Virus record (IMG/VR): IMGVR_UViG_3300037010_002266
Coordinates: 1 to 41,984 of that record
Strand: one strand, 5' to 3'
Source of the DNA: a virus
Length of the DNA: 41,984 bases
The position numbers and the translations under genes were made by a program. Positions within the stretch are counted from its first letter, which is position 1. Each line of letters begins with the position of its first letter. This document shows, piece after piece, positions 1 to 7,732 of this stretch. Under the pieces are notes generated by a model, which was not told where the DNA came from, did no database searches, and saw only the letters and a list, made by a program, of their open reading frames with translations.

Positions 1-2441
1 AGCGGCAGGTGTTCGACCTGAGCGTGCTGACTTTCGGCGGAGCGGTGGCTTACAACAAGCCGAATTTTGATCTTCCGGCCCGGTCGATGTTTTCGCGAAG
101 CGTCTGGAGCGGCACCGCGCCTGGACGTATCCAGATCGACCACAATCTCCAATATCTGGTATCTACCCGCGTGTTTCCGCCCTTCGACTATCGGCAGAGG
201 GTAGCTACATCGTCTGTCTCTACTCAGATGAGCACATATGATACACACCTGAATGGTGACGATCCACAGAGCTGTACAAACTCTGGATATTGCGCATCGT
301 GGGTAAAGTATATTCCAATGACTGGGGGGCGCGGAGATATTGCTCTAATTCCCTTGTGGTACACTATTGAATTGTTCACAATGGGTGATTTGGTGAACTA
401 CCCTGCAGTCTCCGATAGGTTGGCGATTGAGGATAAGATGCTCATTGGAAATGCCAATGCTGCACTTACCATGACGCTACATTACCGCGATCTTGACAAT
501 AGTGCTTATCGAGATACTCCATCGGATGGACAACGGTATTACTTCAATTATCCTACTGATGCTACTACTCCTGCGTGGGGACACATAATCAGTATTCAAT
601 CTCGCCCTACGTTGCGAATGTTAGACACAAGTGAATCTACTGGTGGAGTAGCCGATGATAGAATCATCCCGATTTGCAGTTCCGATCCGTGCGATGGACG
701 GAGAAACGCTACGTCGACTTATCAAAAGGGCTGGACGGTAGACTCATATCACATAGGAAGTGCATTTGCAGTTCCGTACCTGTTGACTGGAGAGTACCGC
801 TATTTGATGGGTTTGCAGAGCGAAGCTTCATGGGTGGCAGGATTTACTTCAGAGATAGACTACCTGTACTATGGTACGAGAGGCTATGAGTGGGGCATCG
901 TGGCTCTCTATCAAAATACAAGAGGCGTAGCGTGGACGATACGGGAGATCTTCCTTGCAGCTGCGCTTAGTCCTGATGGCACACCAGAGAAGGCGTACTT
1001 TACGAACCTACTGAGGAACAATGAACAGTTCTACGAAGGTACATTCAATATGGCTGGTAATACTCCCGTAACGGGTGGATGCCTTGCTGCTTCGCAGTCG
1101 GGTACAAGTAATACAACATGGGGTCCCTCAAACTATATTGATAGTAATGGTGCTACTAGTGCTGGTAAACCCAATGGTGTGATTAGGGACTTTATTGGAA
1201 AATATCCGATTCGAACTCTGACTAGTGTAACGGTGAATGGGGCGGCGAAGACGTTTGGGGTGAAAGGGGTGGACAGTGGAAAGGATTGGTATTATCAGCC
1301 TGGGTCGATCTCGATATCGCAAGATCCAGCTGCCACTCCGCTTGCCTCAACGGACGTTCTTTATTGGGCGTATACCTATGATGCCAAGCCACAAACACCA
1401 TGGTGTTCTGGATGGGGAATATATGCGAAAGGGCTGGATAACCCGTTGCGTATTCCGTTCTTTTCCGACTCTCCAACATGGGACGCCGGATCGTTTATGG
1501 TTCACTACTGGGGCCTCGTTACTTCATGGATGGCTACAAGTGGAACAGTGACTAGTAGTAATGGGAAACCTATTTTCTCGGCATATAGAAATGAATTTGC
1601 AAAGTTCTTTGTTGGTGCAGCTACTCATCCACAAGCGAATCCGAAATGGTTGGACTCTTATGGTATCCCAATGAACGTGAAGTACAATCGCTTTGCGCGA
1701 GACTGGACAGAGTGGACAGGAATCTTCTCGAAGGCAACGACGCTGGATTCTGATATTACGAGCGGTGCTACGTCGATGGTGATCCCGCAAGTGGTGAACG
1801 CTGCGGACTACAGTACTCTGAGCATTGGCGATGGTGGAATGAGTAGCTCGAATCCGCAGATTCTTAAGGTAGACAACGAATGGGTGCTGGTCTGTGGCTA
1901 TAGTGCGAATAGCCCTACTGGGAAGACAACAATCACGCTTTGCGGGAGAGGTTTGTTTGGAACGACGGCCTCCGCTCACGTAGCTGGAGCTCCTGTTACT
2001 TATGATAGACAGATGTGGACCTATTATGGAAATGGGCACGAGTATACGAATCTCTATGCTTGCGTGCTGGCGATGATGGAGGACACAACTACGCCAAGTG
2101 GATCTGGAAGGAGGGCATGGGAATTGATAGCTGGCTCGATGTGGGGGATTTCGTCTAGGAATGGAGACCCGCAATGGATGTTTGTGCCACGGGAGCGCAT
2201 TACGAGTGTTCGAGCGAAGGCGGGCGTAGGCACGTTGTCGTTGCAATGGGTAGCACCAGATGGCGGGGAGTGTAAGTATGTAGCAGCCCCAACGATTGAC
2301 AGCTCGGATGATAGTATGGATACTAGTGATGGGGGAGGGGGCCGTAATCGTAGTGTCACAATGACGCTGGCTGCAGGAACCTACACCTATCGAATCTCTT
2401 GTGGAAGTGGACGAGTAGTCGGGACGGCGGTTGTCCGATAG
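1..2441 (+). CDS. Large secreted tail spike / polysaccharide-lyase-like protein, 3' part (partial)
   Basis: This is the 3' part of a gene whose 5' part lies at the other end of the window (41273-41984). The 12-base overlap joins them in phase into 1046 residues. The first in-frame GTG (position 9) is an internal valine, not a start. The central part is rich in aromatic residues and has the look of an alpha/alpha-toroid lyase (RGYEWGIVALYQ, then REIFLAAALSPDG). The C-terminal third has a beta-rich unit (DEWVLVCGY, then LCGRGLFGTTA) and a Ser/Gly-rich stretch before the end. With the N-terminal WPDGS motif, the layout recalls exo-rhamnogalacturonan-lyase-like proteins. The likely role is a receptor-binding spike that cuts host surface glycan. 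This rests on pattern only. The stop is followed at once by a TTAA-type motif and then the next tail gene. Confidence 0.8.
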   Translation, partial: RQVFDLSVLTFGGAVAYNKPNFDLPARSMFSRSVWSGTAPGRIQIDHNLQYLVSTRVFPPFDYRQRVATSSVSTQMSTYDTHLNGDDPQSCTNSGYCASWVKYIPMTGGRGDIALIPLWYTIELFTMGDLVNYPAVSDRLAIEDKMLIGNANAALTMTLHYRDLDNSAYRDTPSDGQRYYFNYPTDATTPAWGHIISIQSRPTLRMLDTSESTGGVADDRIIPICSSDPCDGRRNATSTYQKGWTVDSYHIGSAFAVPYLLTGEYRYLMGLQSEASWVAGFTSEIDYLYYGTRGYEWGIVALYQNTRGVAWTIREIFLAAALSPDGTPEKAYFTNLLRNNEQFYEGTFNMAGNTPVTGGCLAASQSGTSNTTWGPSNYIDSNGATSAGKPNGVIRDFIGKYPIRTLTSVTVNGAAKTFGVKGVDSGKDWYYQPGSISISQDPAATPLASTDVLYWAYTYDAKPQTPWCSGWGIYAKGLDNPLRIPFFSDSPTWDAGSFMVHYWGLVTSWMATSGTVTSSNGKPIFSAYRNEFAKFFVGAATHPQANPKWLDSYGIPMNVKYNRFARDWTEWTGIFSKATTLDSDITSGATSMVIPQVVNAADYSTLSIGDGGMSSSNPQILKVDNEWVLVCGYSANSPTGKTTITLCGRGLFGTTASAHVAGAPVTYDRQMWTYYGNGHEYTNLYACVLAMMEDTTTPSGSGRRAWELIAGSMWGISSRNGDPQWMFVPRERITSVRAKAGVGTLSLQWVAPDGGECKYVAAPTIDSSDDSMDTSDGGGGRNRSVTMTLAAGTYTYRISCGSGRVVGTAVVR

Positions 2442-2445
2442 GTGG

Positions 2446-2464
2446 TAGTTAATACGGTGTTAAA
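2446..2464 (+). promoter_or_regulatory. TAGTTAAT-N5-GTTAAA motif, copy a
   Basis: One of five copies of a 19-bp motif with two TTAA cores exactly 11 bp apart. This copy fills the gap between the tail-spike stop (2441) and the next start (2474). Its right end runs into the AGAGGT ribosome-binding site. It may be a protein-binding site or promoter element; the function is unknown. Confidence 0.5.
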
Positions 2465-2473
2465 GAGGTATTT

Positions 2474-4018
2474 ATGATCGTACCTGTATCCACAGTTGCA
2501 ACGCCTGGACTCATCAAAGATCTGCCTCCGCACCGTCTTCCTCTTGGCGCTTGGACCTCTGTTAAGAATATTCGATTTGGTGATGGGTTTGCCTCTGCTG
2601 GATACGCACAGCGAACTATCTTCAACCCTACTGAACTTCCTTTGTTTCTTTCTAGTGCCCGCGGTGACAATCTTCTATGGGTTATGGCATCTGCTAAAAA
2701 GGTCTTTGCATTTGATGAGATCTCTTTTAGCGATATTACCAGAGACTCCGGCCCCTATACTGGTGGCGAGTTTGACTTCTGGAATGGGAAGATGTTTAAT
2801 GGGTTCTATGTACTGAATAACGGAGTTGACGTTCCTCAGAGCTGGAATCTGATTGAAAAGTCTACGCTACTTGTAGACCTTCCCGCGTGGCAGCCCAATG
2901 TACGGGCTAAGGTTATCCGTCCTTTTGGAGCTTTTCTTATTGCCCTTGATGTGACTAAGTCCGTTAGAGATCAAAGACTTGTTAAATGGTCCCATTCCGC
3001 TGATCCCAATACACTTCCATCTTCCTGGGACGAGACGGATGCGTCTAAGGACGCGGGGGAAGTATCACTAGCTGAAGGAAAAGATGCCATGATGGATTGC
3101 CTTCCACTTCTTGCGTCTAACGTAGTGTATAGTGAGCTTCAAACATGGCGGATGGCCTATATCGGACCTCCAAATATTTTTGGTTTTTTCCTCGTTTTTC
3201 CGTCTTCTGGCATACTAGCTCAAGGCTGTGTTCAAGACTTTAAGAACTCGCACTTTGTTGTCACGCAGGATGATATAGTGGTCCACAATCTTAATACTAT
3301 TCAAAGTGTGGCAGATGCCTCCATCCGTCGTTGGTTCTTTAGTAACCTAGATGGAGATAACTACTTGATGACACGAGTAGTGAAACTTTTGGATGAGCGT
3401 GAGATGTGGGTTTGTTTTCCTACAAATGGCTCGGCTCTTACTCATGCTCTTGTCTGGAATTGGAACTATAATACCTGGTCTATCCAGGAATTGGGCGTGG
3501 CAAAGTGTGTAACAGATTCCTACTCCGCCCCATCTTCTACTCCCGATCCCTGGAGTACTAACGATTATACCTGGAATGGTGAAACAACACAAGTTTGGGG
3601 TGGCGGTTTCAAGGCATTTAAGTATACAGAGGCACTTCTTCTTGGTACAGAGGGGGCCATTTATCATATTGGAGATGGCAACGCTGGGACCGTCTCTGTG
3701 TCGCTTGAACGTACAGGAATTATTAATGTTGATCCAGAAGCGGTTGATGAGCTGTCATACAAACAAGTTCTAAGCCTACGCCCTTCTATATCCGCTCCAG
3801 AGGGGACGGTAATTCAAATCTCTGTTGGGCATCAGGATGCAGTAAGCCAGACTGTGATCTGGGATGATTCTGTTGCGTTTATGGTAGGGGCGGACATAGA
3901 GGTAGCTCTCAACGCAACGGGCCGTTACCTTGCCGTGAAGTTTGAATGGACAGCGGATAAGGATACAAAACTCTACGGCTTCTACCTAGACGTTGTTAAC
4001 CTGGGAGAGAGGTTATGA
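2474..4018 (+). CDS. Virion tail-hub / DNA-stabilisation-type protein
   Basis: 514 residues. The start is ATG with AGAGGT four bases upstream. The sequence is mostly short beta-type segments rich in Trp, Phe and Gly, and has no transmembrane helix. It begins with a TPGLIKDLPPH-like segment of the kind seen in podovirus proteins that plug or stabilise the tail channel (P22 gp10-like role). That assignment rests on gene position, size and composition, not on a confirmed family match. It lies between the tail-spike gene and a chain of tightly overlapping small virion genes; its stop overlaps the next ATG by 4 bases (ATGA). A receptor-binding or propeller-type tail protein is the main alternative. 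Confidence 0.8.
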   Translation: MIVPVSTVATPGLIKDLPPHRLPLGAWTSVKNIRFGDGFASAGYAQRTIFNPTELPLFLSSARGDNLLWVMASAKKVFAFDEISFSDITRDSGPYTGGEFDFWNGKMFNGFYVLNNGVDVPQSWNLIEKSTLLVDLPAWQPNVRAKVIRPFGAFLIALDVTKSVRDQRLVKWSHSADPNTLPSSWDETDASKDAGEVSLAEGKDAMMDCLPLLASNVVYSELQTWRMAYIGPPNIFGFFLVFPSSGILAQGCVQDFKNSHFVVTQDDIVVHNLNTIQSVADASIRRWFFSNLDGDNYLMTRVVKLLDEREMWVCFPTNGSALTHALVWNWNYNTWSIQELGVAKCVTDSYSAPSSTPDPWSTNDYTWNGETTQVWGGGFKAFKYTEALLLGTEGAIYHIGDGNAGTVSVSLERTGIINVDPEAVDELSYKQVLSLRPSISAPEGTVIQISVGHQDAVSQTVIWDDSVAFMVGADIEVALNATGRYLAVKFEWTADKDTKLYGFYLDVVNLGERL

Positions 4019-4266
4019 GCAATCAACTACTTCGACCGTTTCCACATCCTGATAGTGGGCAGGATCGTGTTGATAAGCTAACCGATCTTATACGTGAGCT
4101 TTGGGGGGCTGTCCAATACCTGCAGGAATCAATCATGGTTCCTCAGAAGGCTGCTCCGGTAAAGGTGCGAGAAGGACTCATCCGTTACGCGGATGGAGTG
4201 AATTGGAACCCAGGATCTGGAGCAGGGCTTTATCAGTATATCAGTGGTTCGTGGGTAAAATTATGA
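4015..4266 (+). CDS. Small virion-associated protein of unknown function
   Basis: 83 residues, translationally coupled to both neighbours by ATGA overlaps (4015-4018 and 4263-4266). An amphipathic, probably coiled-coil helix (about residues 17-42, RVDKLTDLIRELWGAVQYL) is followed by a short Gly/Tyr/Trp-rich beta end (GAGLYQYISGSWVKL). That end resembles the trimer-tip segments of small fibre proteins. I do not recognise a family. The position suggests a tail-tip or hub accessory. Confidence 0.7.
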   Translation: MSNQLLRPFPHPDSGQDRVDKLTDLIRELWGAVQYLQESIMVPQKAAPVKVREGLIRYADGVNWNPGSGAGLYQYISGSWVKL

Positions 4267-4703
4267 CTTTCATCATTATCCAACCTACGGCAGAGGAAGC
4301 CTGCCGAATGATGCCTTCCTTGAGGCCGTTTCTAGAAACCGCAATTGTGGAGTCCAAAGGAGAGCTTACTATTCAGGATGTGTTCAAGCTCGTTTTCACT
4401 CATAAGGCTAAGATATGGTTGGCCTTCGAGGAAACAAGTCACCAGCTCTATGGAGTTGCTATGACCGAAGATGTAGAATACCCACAATATAGTAATCTTC
4501 GGGTAACACTCCTTGGCGGGCGAGAGATGGCACAATGGCGGGATGAAATGGACGAGGCATTTTGTGGTTATGCCAAGGCACAGAATTTGCGCTTTATTGA
4601 GGTCGTAGGGAGGAAAGGATTTCAGCGTATGCTGGAAAACCTAGGGTATGAGTACGCATATACTATGCTCTTGAAGCAGGTGAAGGAGGTCTATTGTGGG
4701 TAA
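4263..4703 (+). CDS. GNAT-like virion/ejection-associated protein
   Basis: 146 residues, starting at the ATG that overlaps the previous stop. The C-terminal half (RFIEVVGRKGFQRMLENLGYEYAYTML) has the strand-helix-strand look of the acetyltransferase (GNAT) fold found in many phage genes just ahead of internal virion proteins; T7 gp13 is comparable in size and place. No clear acetyl-CoA P-loop (Q/RxxGxG/A) is visible, so catalysis is doubtful. It overlaps the next gene by 8 bases. It could act as a chaperone or as an ejected protein. Confidence 0.65.
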   Translation: MTFIIIQPTAEEACRMMPSLRPFLETAIVESKGELTIQDVFKLVFTHKAKIWLAFEETSHQLYGVAMTEDVEYPQYSNLRVTLLGGREMAQWRDEMDEAFCGYAKAQNLRFIEVVGRKGFQRMLENLGYEYAYTMLLKQVKEVYCG

Positions 4704-5508
4704 ATCCGCGGGAACGAATAGGACTGTTTCAACTACGAGTCCTCCGAGTTTTCAACAACCATATATTGATCAACTTCTGCATGATTCGCAGAATTTATAC
4801 CAGCAAGATGGGCCTCAATTCTACCCAGGTAGCACGGTAGCTGGACTAACAAATGGGCAGATACAGGCTAATAATCTGTTGACAGACAGGGCAGCACAGA
4901 ACACCCAGTTTCAGGACGACTGGATGATGCCAGCAGTGAAAACTGCCCTCACTGCTTATGATGTGGGGAATAATGCAGCTTTGGAAGGTGCGGCCAACGC
5001 CGCTATCCGCCCCATTATGCAACAGCTTAATGAACAAGTGTTGCCTGACCTTCGTTCTGGGGCAGTAGCGTCTGGCACTCTTGGTGGAACGCGCCAGGGT
5101 ATTGCAGAGGGTCAGGGTCTTGAACGAGCTGCTCGTGCTGCTTTGGACACAACATCCTCGATGTATGGTAACGCCTATCAACAGGGGCTAGGTTTGCTAA
5201 GTAATACAATTGGCCAAATGCCAGCTATTCAGTCTATGTCCTACCAGCCTGGACAGATCCTAGCTGGAATTGGAGATCAGCAGCGACAACTTGATCAGGC
5301 TAGGATCGATGAGGATGTTGCCAGATGGACCTATAATCAACAGCTTCCATACGTAAAGCTTGCTGAGTATGGAAACCAAATTGCTCGTCCCTTTGGCGGA
5401 CAATCTGAATCGGATGTCACAGCAACAGGCGGAGCTTCGCAGACTATTGGTGGAATTCTTTCTGGCCTTGGCTCTCTAATCGACTTGTGGAGGACTATTG
5501 GAGGTTAA
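4696..5508 (+). CDS. Internal virion / DNA-ejection protein (T7 gp14-like role)
   Basis: 270 residues. The start is GTG with GGAGGT five bases upstream. The N-terminus is polar (QQPYIDQLLHDSQNLYQQ) with a PQFYPGSTVAGLT segment typical of podovirus ejection proteins. The middle is rich in Ala and Gln helices, and the C-terminus ends in a Gly/Ile-rich hydrophobic segment (GGASQTIGGILSGLGSLIDLWRTIGG) able to insert in a membrane. It is the first of four genes leading to the giant ejection protein, which fits the usual three- or four-gene ejectosome order. The family assignment is by character and context. Confidence 0.75.
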   Translation: MGKSAGTNRTVSTTSPPSFQQPYIDQLLHDSQNLYQQDGPQFYPGSTVAGLTNGQIQANNLLTDRAAQNTQFQDDWMMPAVKTALTAYDVGNNAALEGAANAAIRPIMQQLNEQVLPDLRSGAVASGTLGGTRQGIAEGQGLERAARAALDTTSSMYGNAYQQGLGLLSNTIGQMPAIQSMSYQPGQILAGIGDQQRQLDQARIDEDVARWTYNQQLPYVKLAEYGNQIARPFGGQSESDVTATGGASQTIGGILSGLGSLIDLWRTIGG

Positions 5509-5511
5509 GTC

Positions 5512-6396
5512 ATGCTAGATCCAACAAACTATACATCTTTGCCTGACTGGTGGTCGCTGCTTTATGGAGACTACACCAATCCCTACTGGGCAGGTCAGTG
5601 GGATTCTGGGGGTGATGGAGGAAATGGGGTGCCGACGTTCTCGGTTACTGCGACTGGCCTTGCGGATAAGCCTCCGAATGAATATATCGACTATAGTTGG
5701 CTATTTCAGCCACCTGATAGTAATAGCTCTGGACCACCTACTACAAACGATCCTGGTAGCGGAGGAGCACCTGGACCCGGACCCGGAGAAACTTTGACAT
5801 TTCCTATAGATGTATGGGGACTGCCGATTAATGAATCGACTCCAGTGAGTCCAGATCCTTCAACAATTACTGGACCAGGACTGCTCCCTTCTACTTATGA
5901 TGATTGGCAGCCCACACCAGAAACACCCCCTGGTATGGACCCTACTCAAATACCATATGTGCCAGATGATGGAATTCCTACATTCTCAGTCACAACACAT
6001 AGTCCACAAGTACCGTATGTTCCAGATGATGGAATTCCTACGTTTCCGATCACAACGTATGCTCCACAAGTCCCTATCGGTTCTACCCTGCCGCCATTAC
6101 ATGATGTGACCTATATGCCGCGATTCTCACCAGACCCTACTTCGTTTACCACTCCAGGTAATACGCCGTCATCCCCACCAGCTGCAGGTAATGGGAGATC
6201 CCTTCCCTCTCTCCCCAATATCAATATTCCTGTGGGTAATGGTGCTCCAGGACCTGGTTTAATGGCTCCCGTTGTCGGAGATCCTAATCCAAAAAAGAGT
6301 CTTTTCACTGGAATCCCTAAACAAGCTGATATCCAGAGTCTCGCTGAAATCCTTGCCCCGATTTTGTTAGGAGGTTATAATGCTAAGTCGAAATAA
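5512..6396 (+). CDS. Proline-rich virion protein with tandem repeats
   Basis: 294 residues. The start is ATG after GGAGGTTAAGTC. The protein is strikingly rich in Pro, Gly, Thr and Ser and low in charge, with almost no predicted helix. Two exact-period 20-residue repeats with the core PYVPDDGIPTF occur near residues 145-190. It overlaps the next gene by 17 bases. It sits inside the ejection-protein cluster, so it may be a flexible virion component. No known domain is recognised. Confidence 0.65.
   Translation: MLDPTNYTSLPDWWSLLYGDYTNPYWAGQWDSGGDGGNGVPTFSVTATGLADKPPNEYIDYSWLFQPPDSNSSGPPTTNDPGSGGAPGPGPGETLTFPIDVWGLPINESTPVSPDPSTITGPGLLPSTYDDWQPTPETPPGMDPTQIPYVPDDGIPTFSVTTHSPQVPYVPDDGIPTFPITTYAPQVPIGSTLPPLHDVTYMPRFSPDPTSFTTPGNTPSSPPAAGNGRSLPSLPNINIPVGNGAPGPGLMAPVVGDPNPKKSLFTGIPKQADIQSLAEILAPILLGGYNAKSK
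5941..6080 (+). repeat. 60-bp tandem repeat in the Pro-rich gene
   Basis: About 2.3 copies of a 60-bp unit. The segment CCAGATGATGGAATTCCTAC recurs exactly 60 bases apart (from 5962 and from 6022). In protein it gives a PYVPDDGIPTF repeat. The copies differ mainly at third codon positions, so the protein repeat is under selection. Confidence 0.85.
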
Positions 6397-7720
6397 GCAA
6401 CAGTATCCTGCAACTGTACCGTGGAATCCTCAAAAACCTACTATAGCTATTCCCCAAATCCCAGGGCAACTTTCCCTTCCCCAAATCCCGATTTGGCAGC
6501 CTACAGTCCCTCCGATTGGTACAGTGGAGGGTCCGAATGAAGGATCTGGAGAGGGCCCAGCGCAGCCAACTGCACAGCCAACTGCACAGCCGGGAACTGT
6601 TCCAATATCTGTCCCAGGAAGTCCTGATGGACTTATGGCAAGACTTAAGGATCCCAGACTTGCCGGTTGGCTTATGGCAGTAGGTGCTGCTATGGGTCAG
6701 CCTCGTGCAGTTGGACAGACTGGGTGGGGACAAGCCTCACAGGCCTTGGCACAAGGCTATAACTACCTAGCAATGCAGAAGCAGCTTCAAGAGGCTCGAC
6801 AACGCCAGGCGTGGGAAGATCAGCTCAGGATTAATGCAGAAGCTCGTGCTAATTCTACAACACAAGCCCAGATTAACGCTACTAATGCTAATATTGCGCA
6901 AGGCTCTAGAAGTCTGGATCTTCGACAGGAAGCTCAGAATGCGGAGATTCTGGACAGGAAAGAGGAGCGCAAGCTTCGTAAGGAATACCAGGACAATACC
7001 TATAATCTTGGACTAAACGAGTTGATTTTGAAAAAGGATCAAATCGACAATGAGGTGGCACAGGCCGAAGCTCGACTCCAAGAGATGTCGACAGAGCGGA
7101 AAGATACGAAGGAGTATCGGGAAGCGCAGCTTGAACTGGAGCGGAAGAGGCTACAACAGGAAGTGCTATTTAATGCGGCCAAAATCCGCGCTACTAATGC
7201 AGAGGCTGGTCATCTTGACGCTTCTGCCTTGGAAGCTCAGGCAAGAGCTCAGGCGATTAAGGATGGCACCTATGGAAGAGGTGGTACTGCGGGCTACAAC
7301 GATCCAGCTATGATGGATGCCTACCACTACGCGAGTGCAGAAAACAACATTCGTGCGCAAGTTGAAAAAGAGCGCATGATGAATGGTCAGTCTCAAGAAT
7401 GGGCGGAGGCAGAGGTGCAGAAACGCATCGCTCCTATTAAGGCTGCATATGAGTCCGCCATTAATGTTCGAGATCAGCGAGTGTCTAAGACTCCTACCAG
7501 TCAATCTACTTCTAGTGCCCAGACTCAGGATACATCTAAACTTCCTACTATCCCAACCGCGAAAGGGGGCGATAATACTACAGATAAGGTTCCCGCTTCC
7601 CCTCCACCTGCGATCATTCGACAGCTCAAGCCGATGCAAACAGTAACTGGTCCTGACGGTTCTGTTTGGCAAAAGCAGGCCGACGGAAATATGAAAATGA
7701 TTCGCTCTCCTCAAAAATAG
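6380..7720 (+). CDS. Coiled-coil internal virion / ejection protein
   Basis: 446 residues. The ATG follows AGGAGGTTATA. The N-terminus is Pro/Gln-rich with QPTA repeats (about residues 60-73). A Gly/Ala segment (GWLMAVGAAMGQPRAVGQTGWGQ) follows, then a long highly charged alpha-helical/coiled-coil block (about residues 130-300, rich in Glu, Arg, Gln and Ala). The tail is low-complexity and ends in a small beta motif (TVTGPDGSVWQKQADGNMKMI). Its placement just before the giant ejection protein matches the second ejectosome subunit of podoviruses. No enzyme motif is visible. Confidence 0.7.
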   Translation: MLSRNKQQYPATVPWNPQKPTIAIPQIPGQLSLPQIPIWQPTVPPIGTVEGPNEGSGEGPAQPTAQPTAQPGTVPISVPGSPDGLMARLKDPRLAGWLMAVGAAMGQPRAVGQTGWGQASQALAQGYNYLAMQKQLQEARQRQAWEDQLRINAEARANSTTQAQINATNANIAQGSRSLDLRQEAQNAEILDRKEERKLRKEYQDNTYNLGLNELILKKDQIDNEVAQAEARLQEMSTERKDTKEYREAQLELERKRLQQEVLFNAAKIRATNAEAGHLDASALEAQARAQAIKDGTYGRGGTAGYNDPAMMDAYHYASAENNIRAQVEKERMMNGQSQEWAEAEVQKRIAPIKAAYESAINVRDQRVSKTPTSQSTSSAQTQDTSKLPTIPTAKGGDNTTDKVPASPPPAIIRQLKPMQTVTGPDGSVWQKQADGNMKMIRSPQK

Positions 7721-7732
7721 GAAGGATATAGA

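Noticed and set aside
9-11. GTG at 9 as the start of an 810-residue gene
   Set aside because: Joining the window ends shows it is an internal valine of a longer gene starting at 41273; there is no independent ribosome-binding site.
1-12. 12-base terminal match as cohesive (cos) ends like lambda
   Set aside because: The match lies inside a tail gene, far from the terminase genes. A contig cut at an arbitrary point is simpler; physical end mapping would be needed to revive this.
1524-2246. 240-codon leftward open frame
   Set aside because: It lies opposite the tail spike, is Arg/Ser/His-rich and has no ribosome-binding site; it is a shadow frame.
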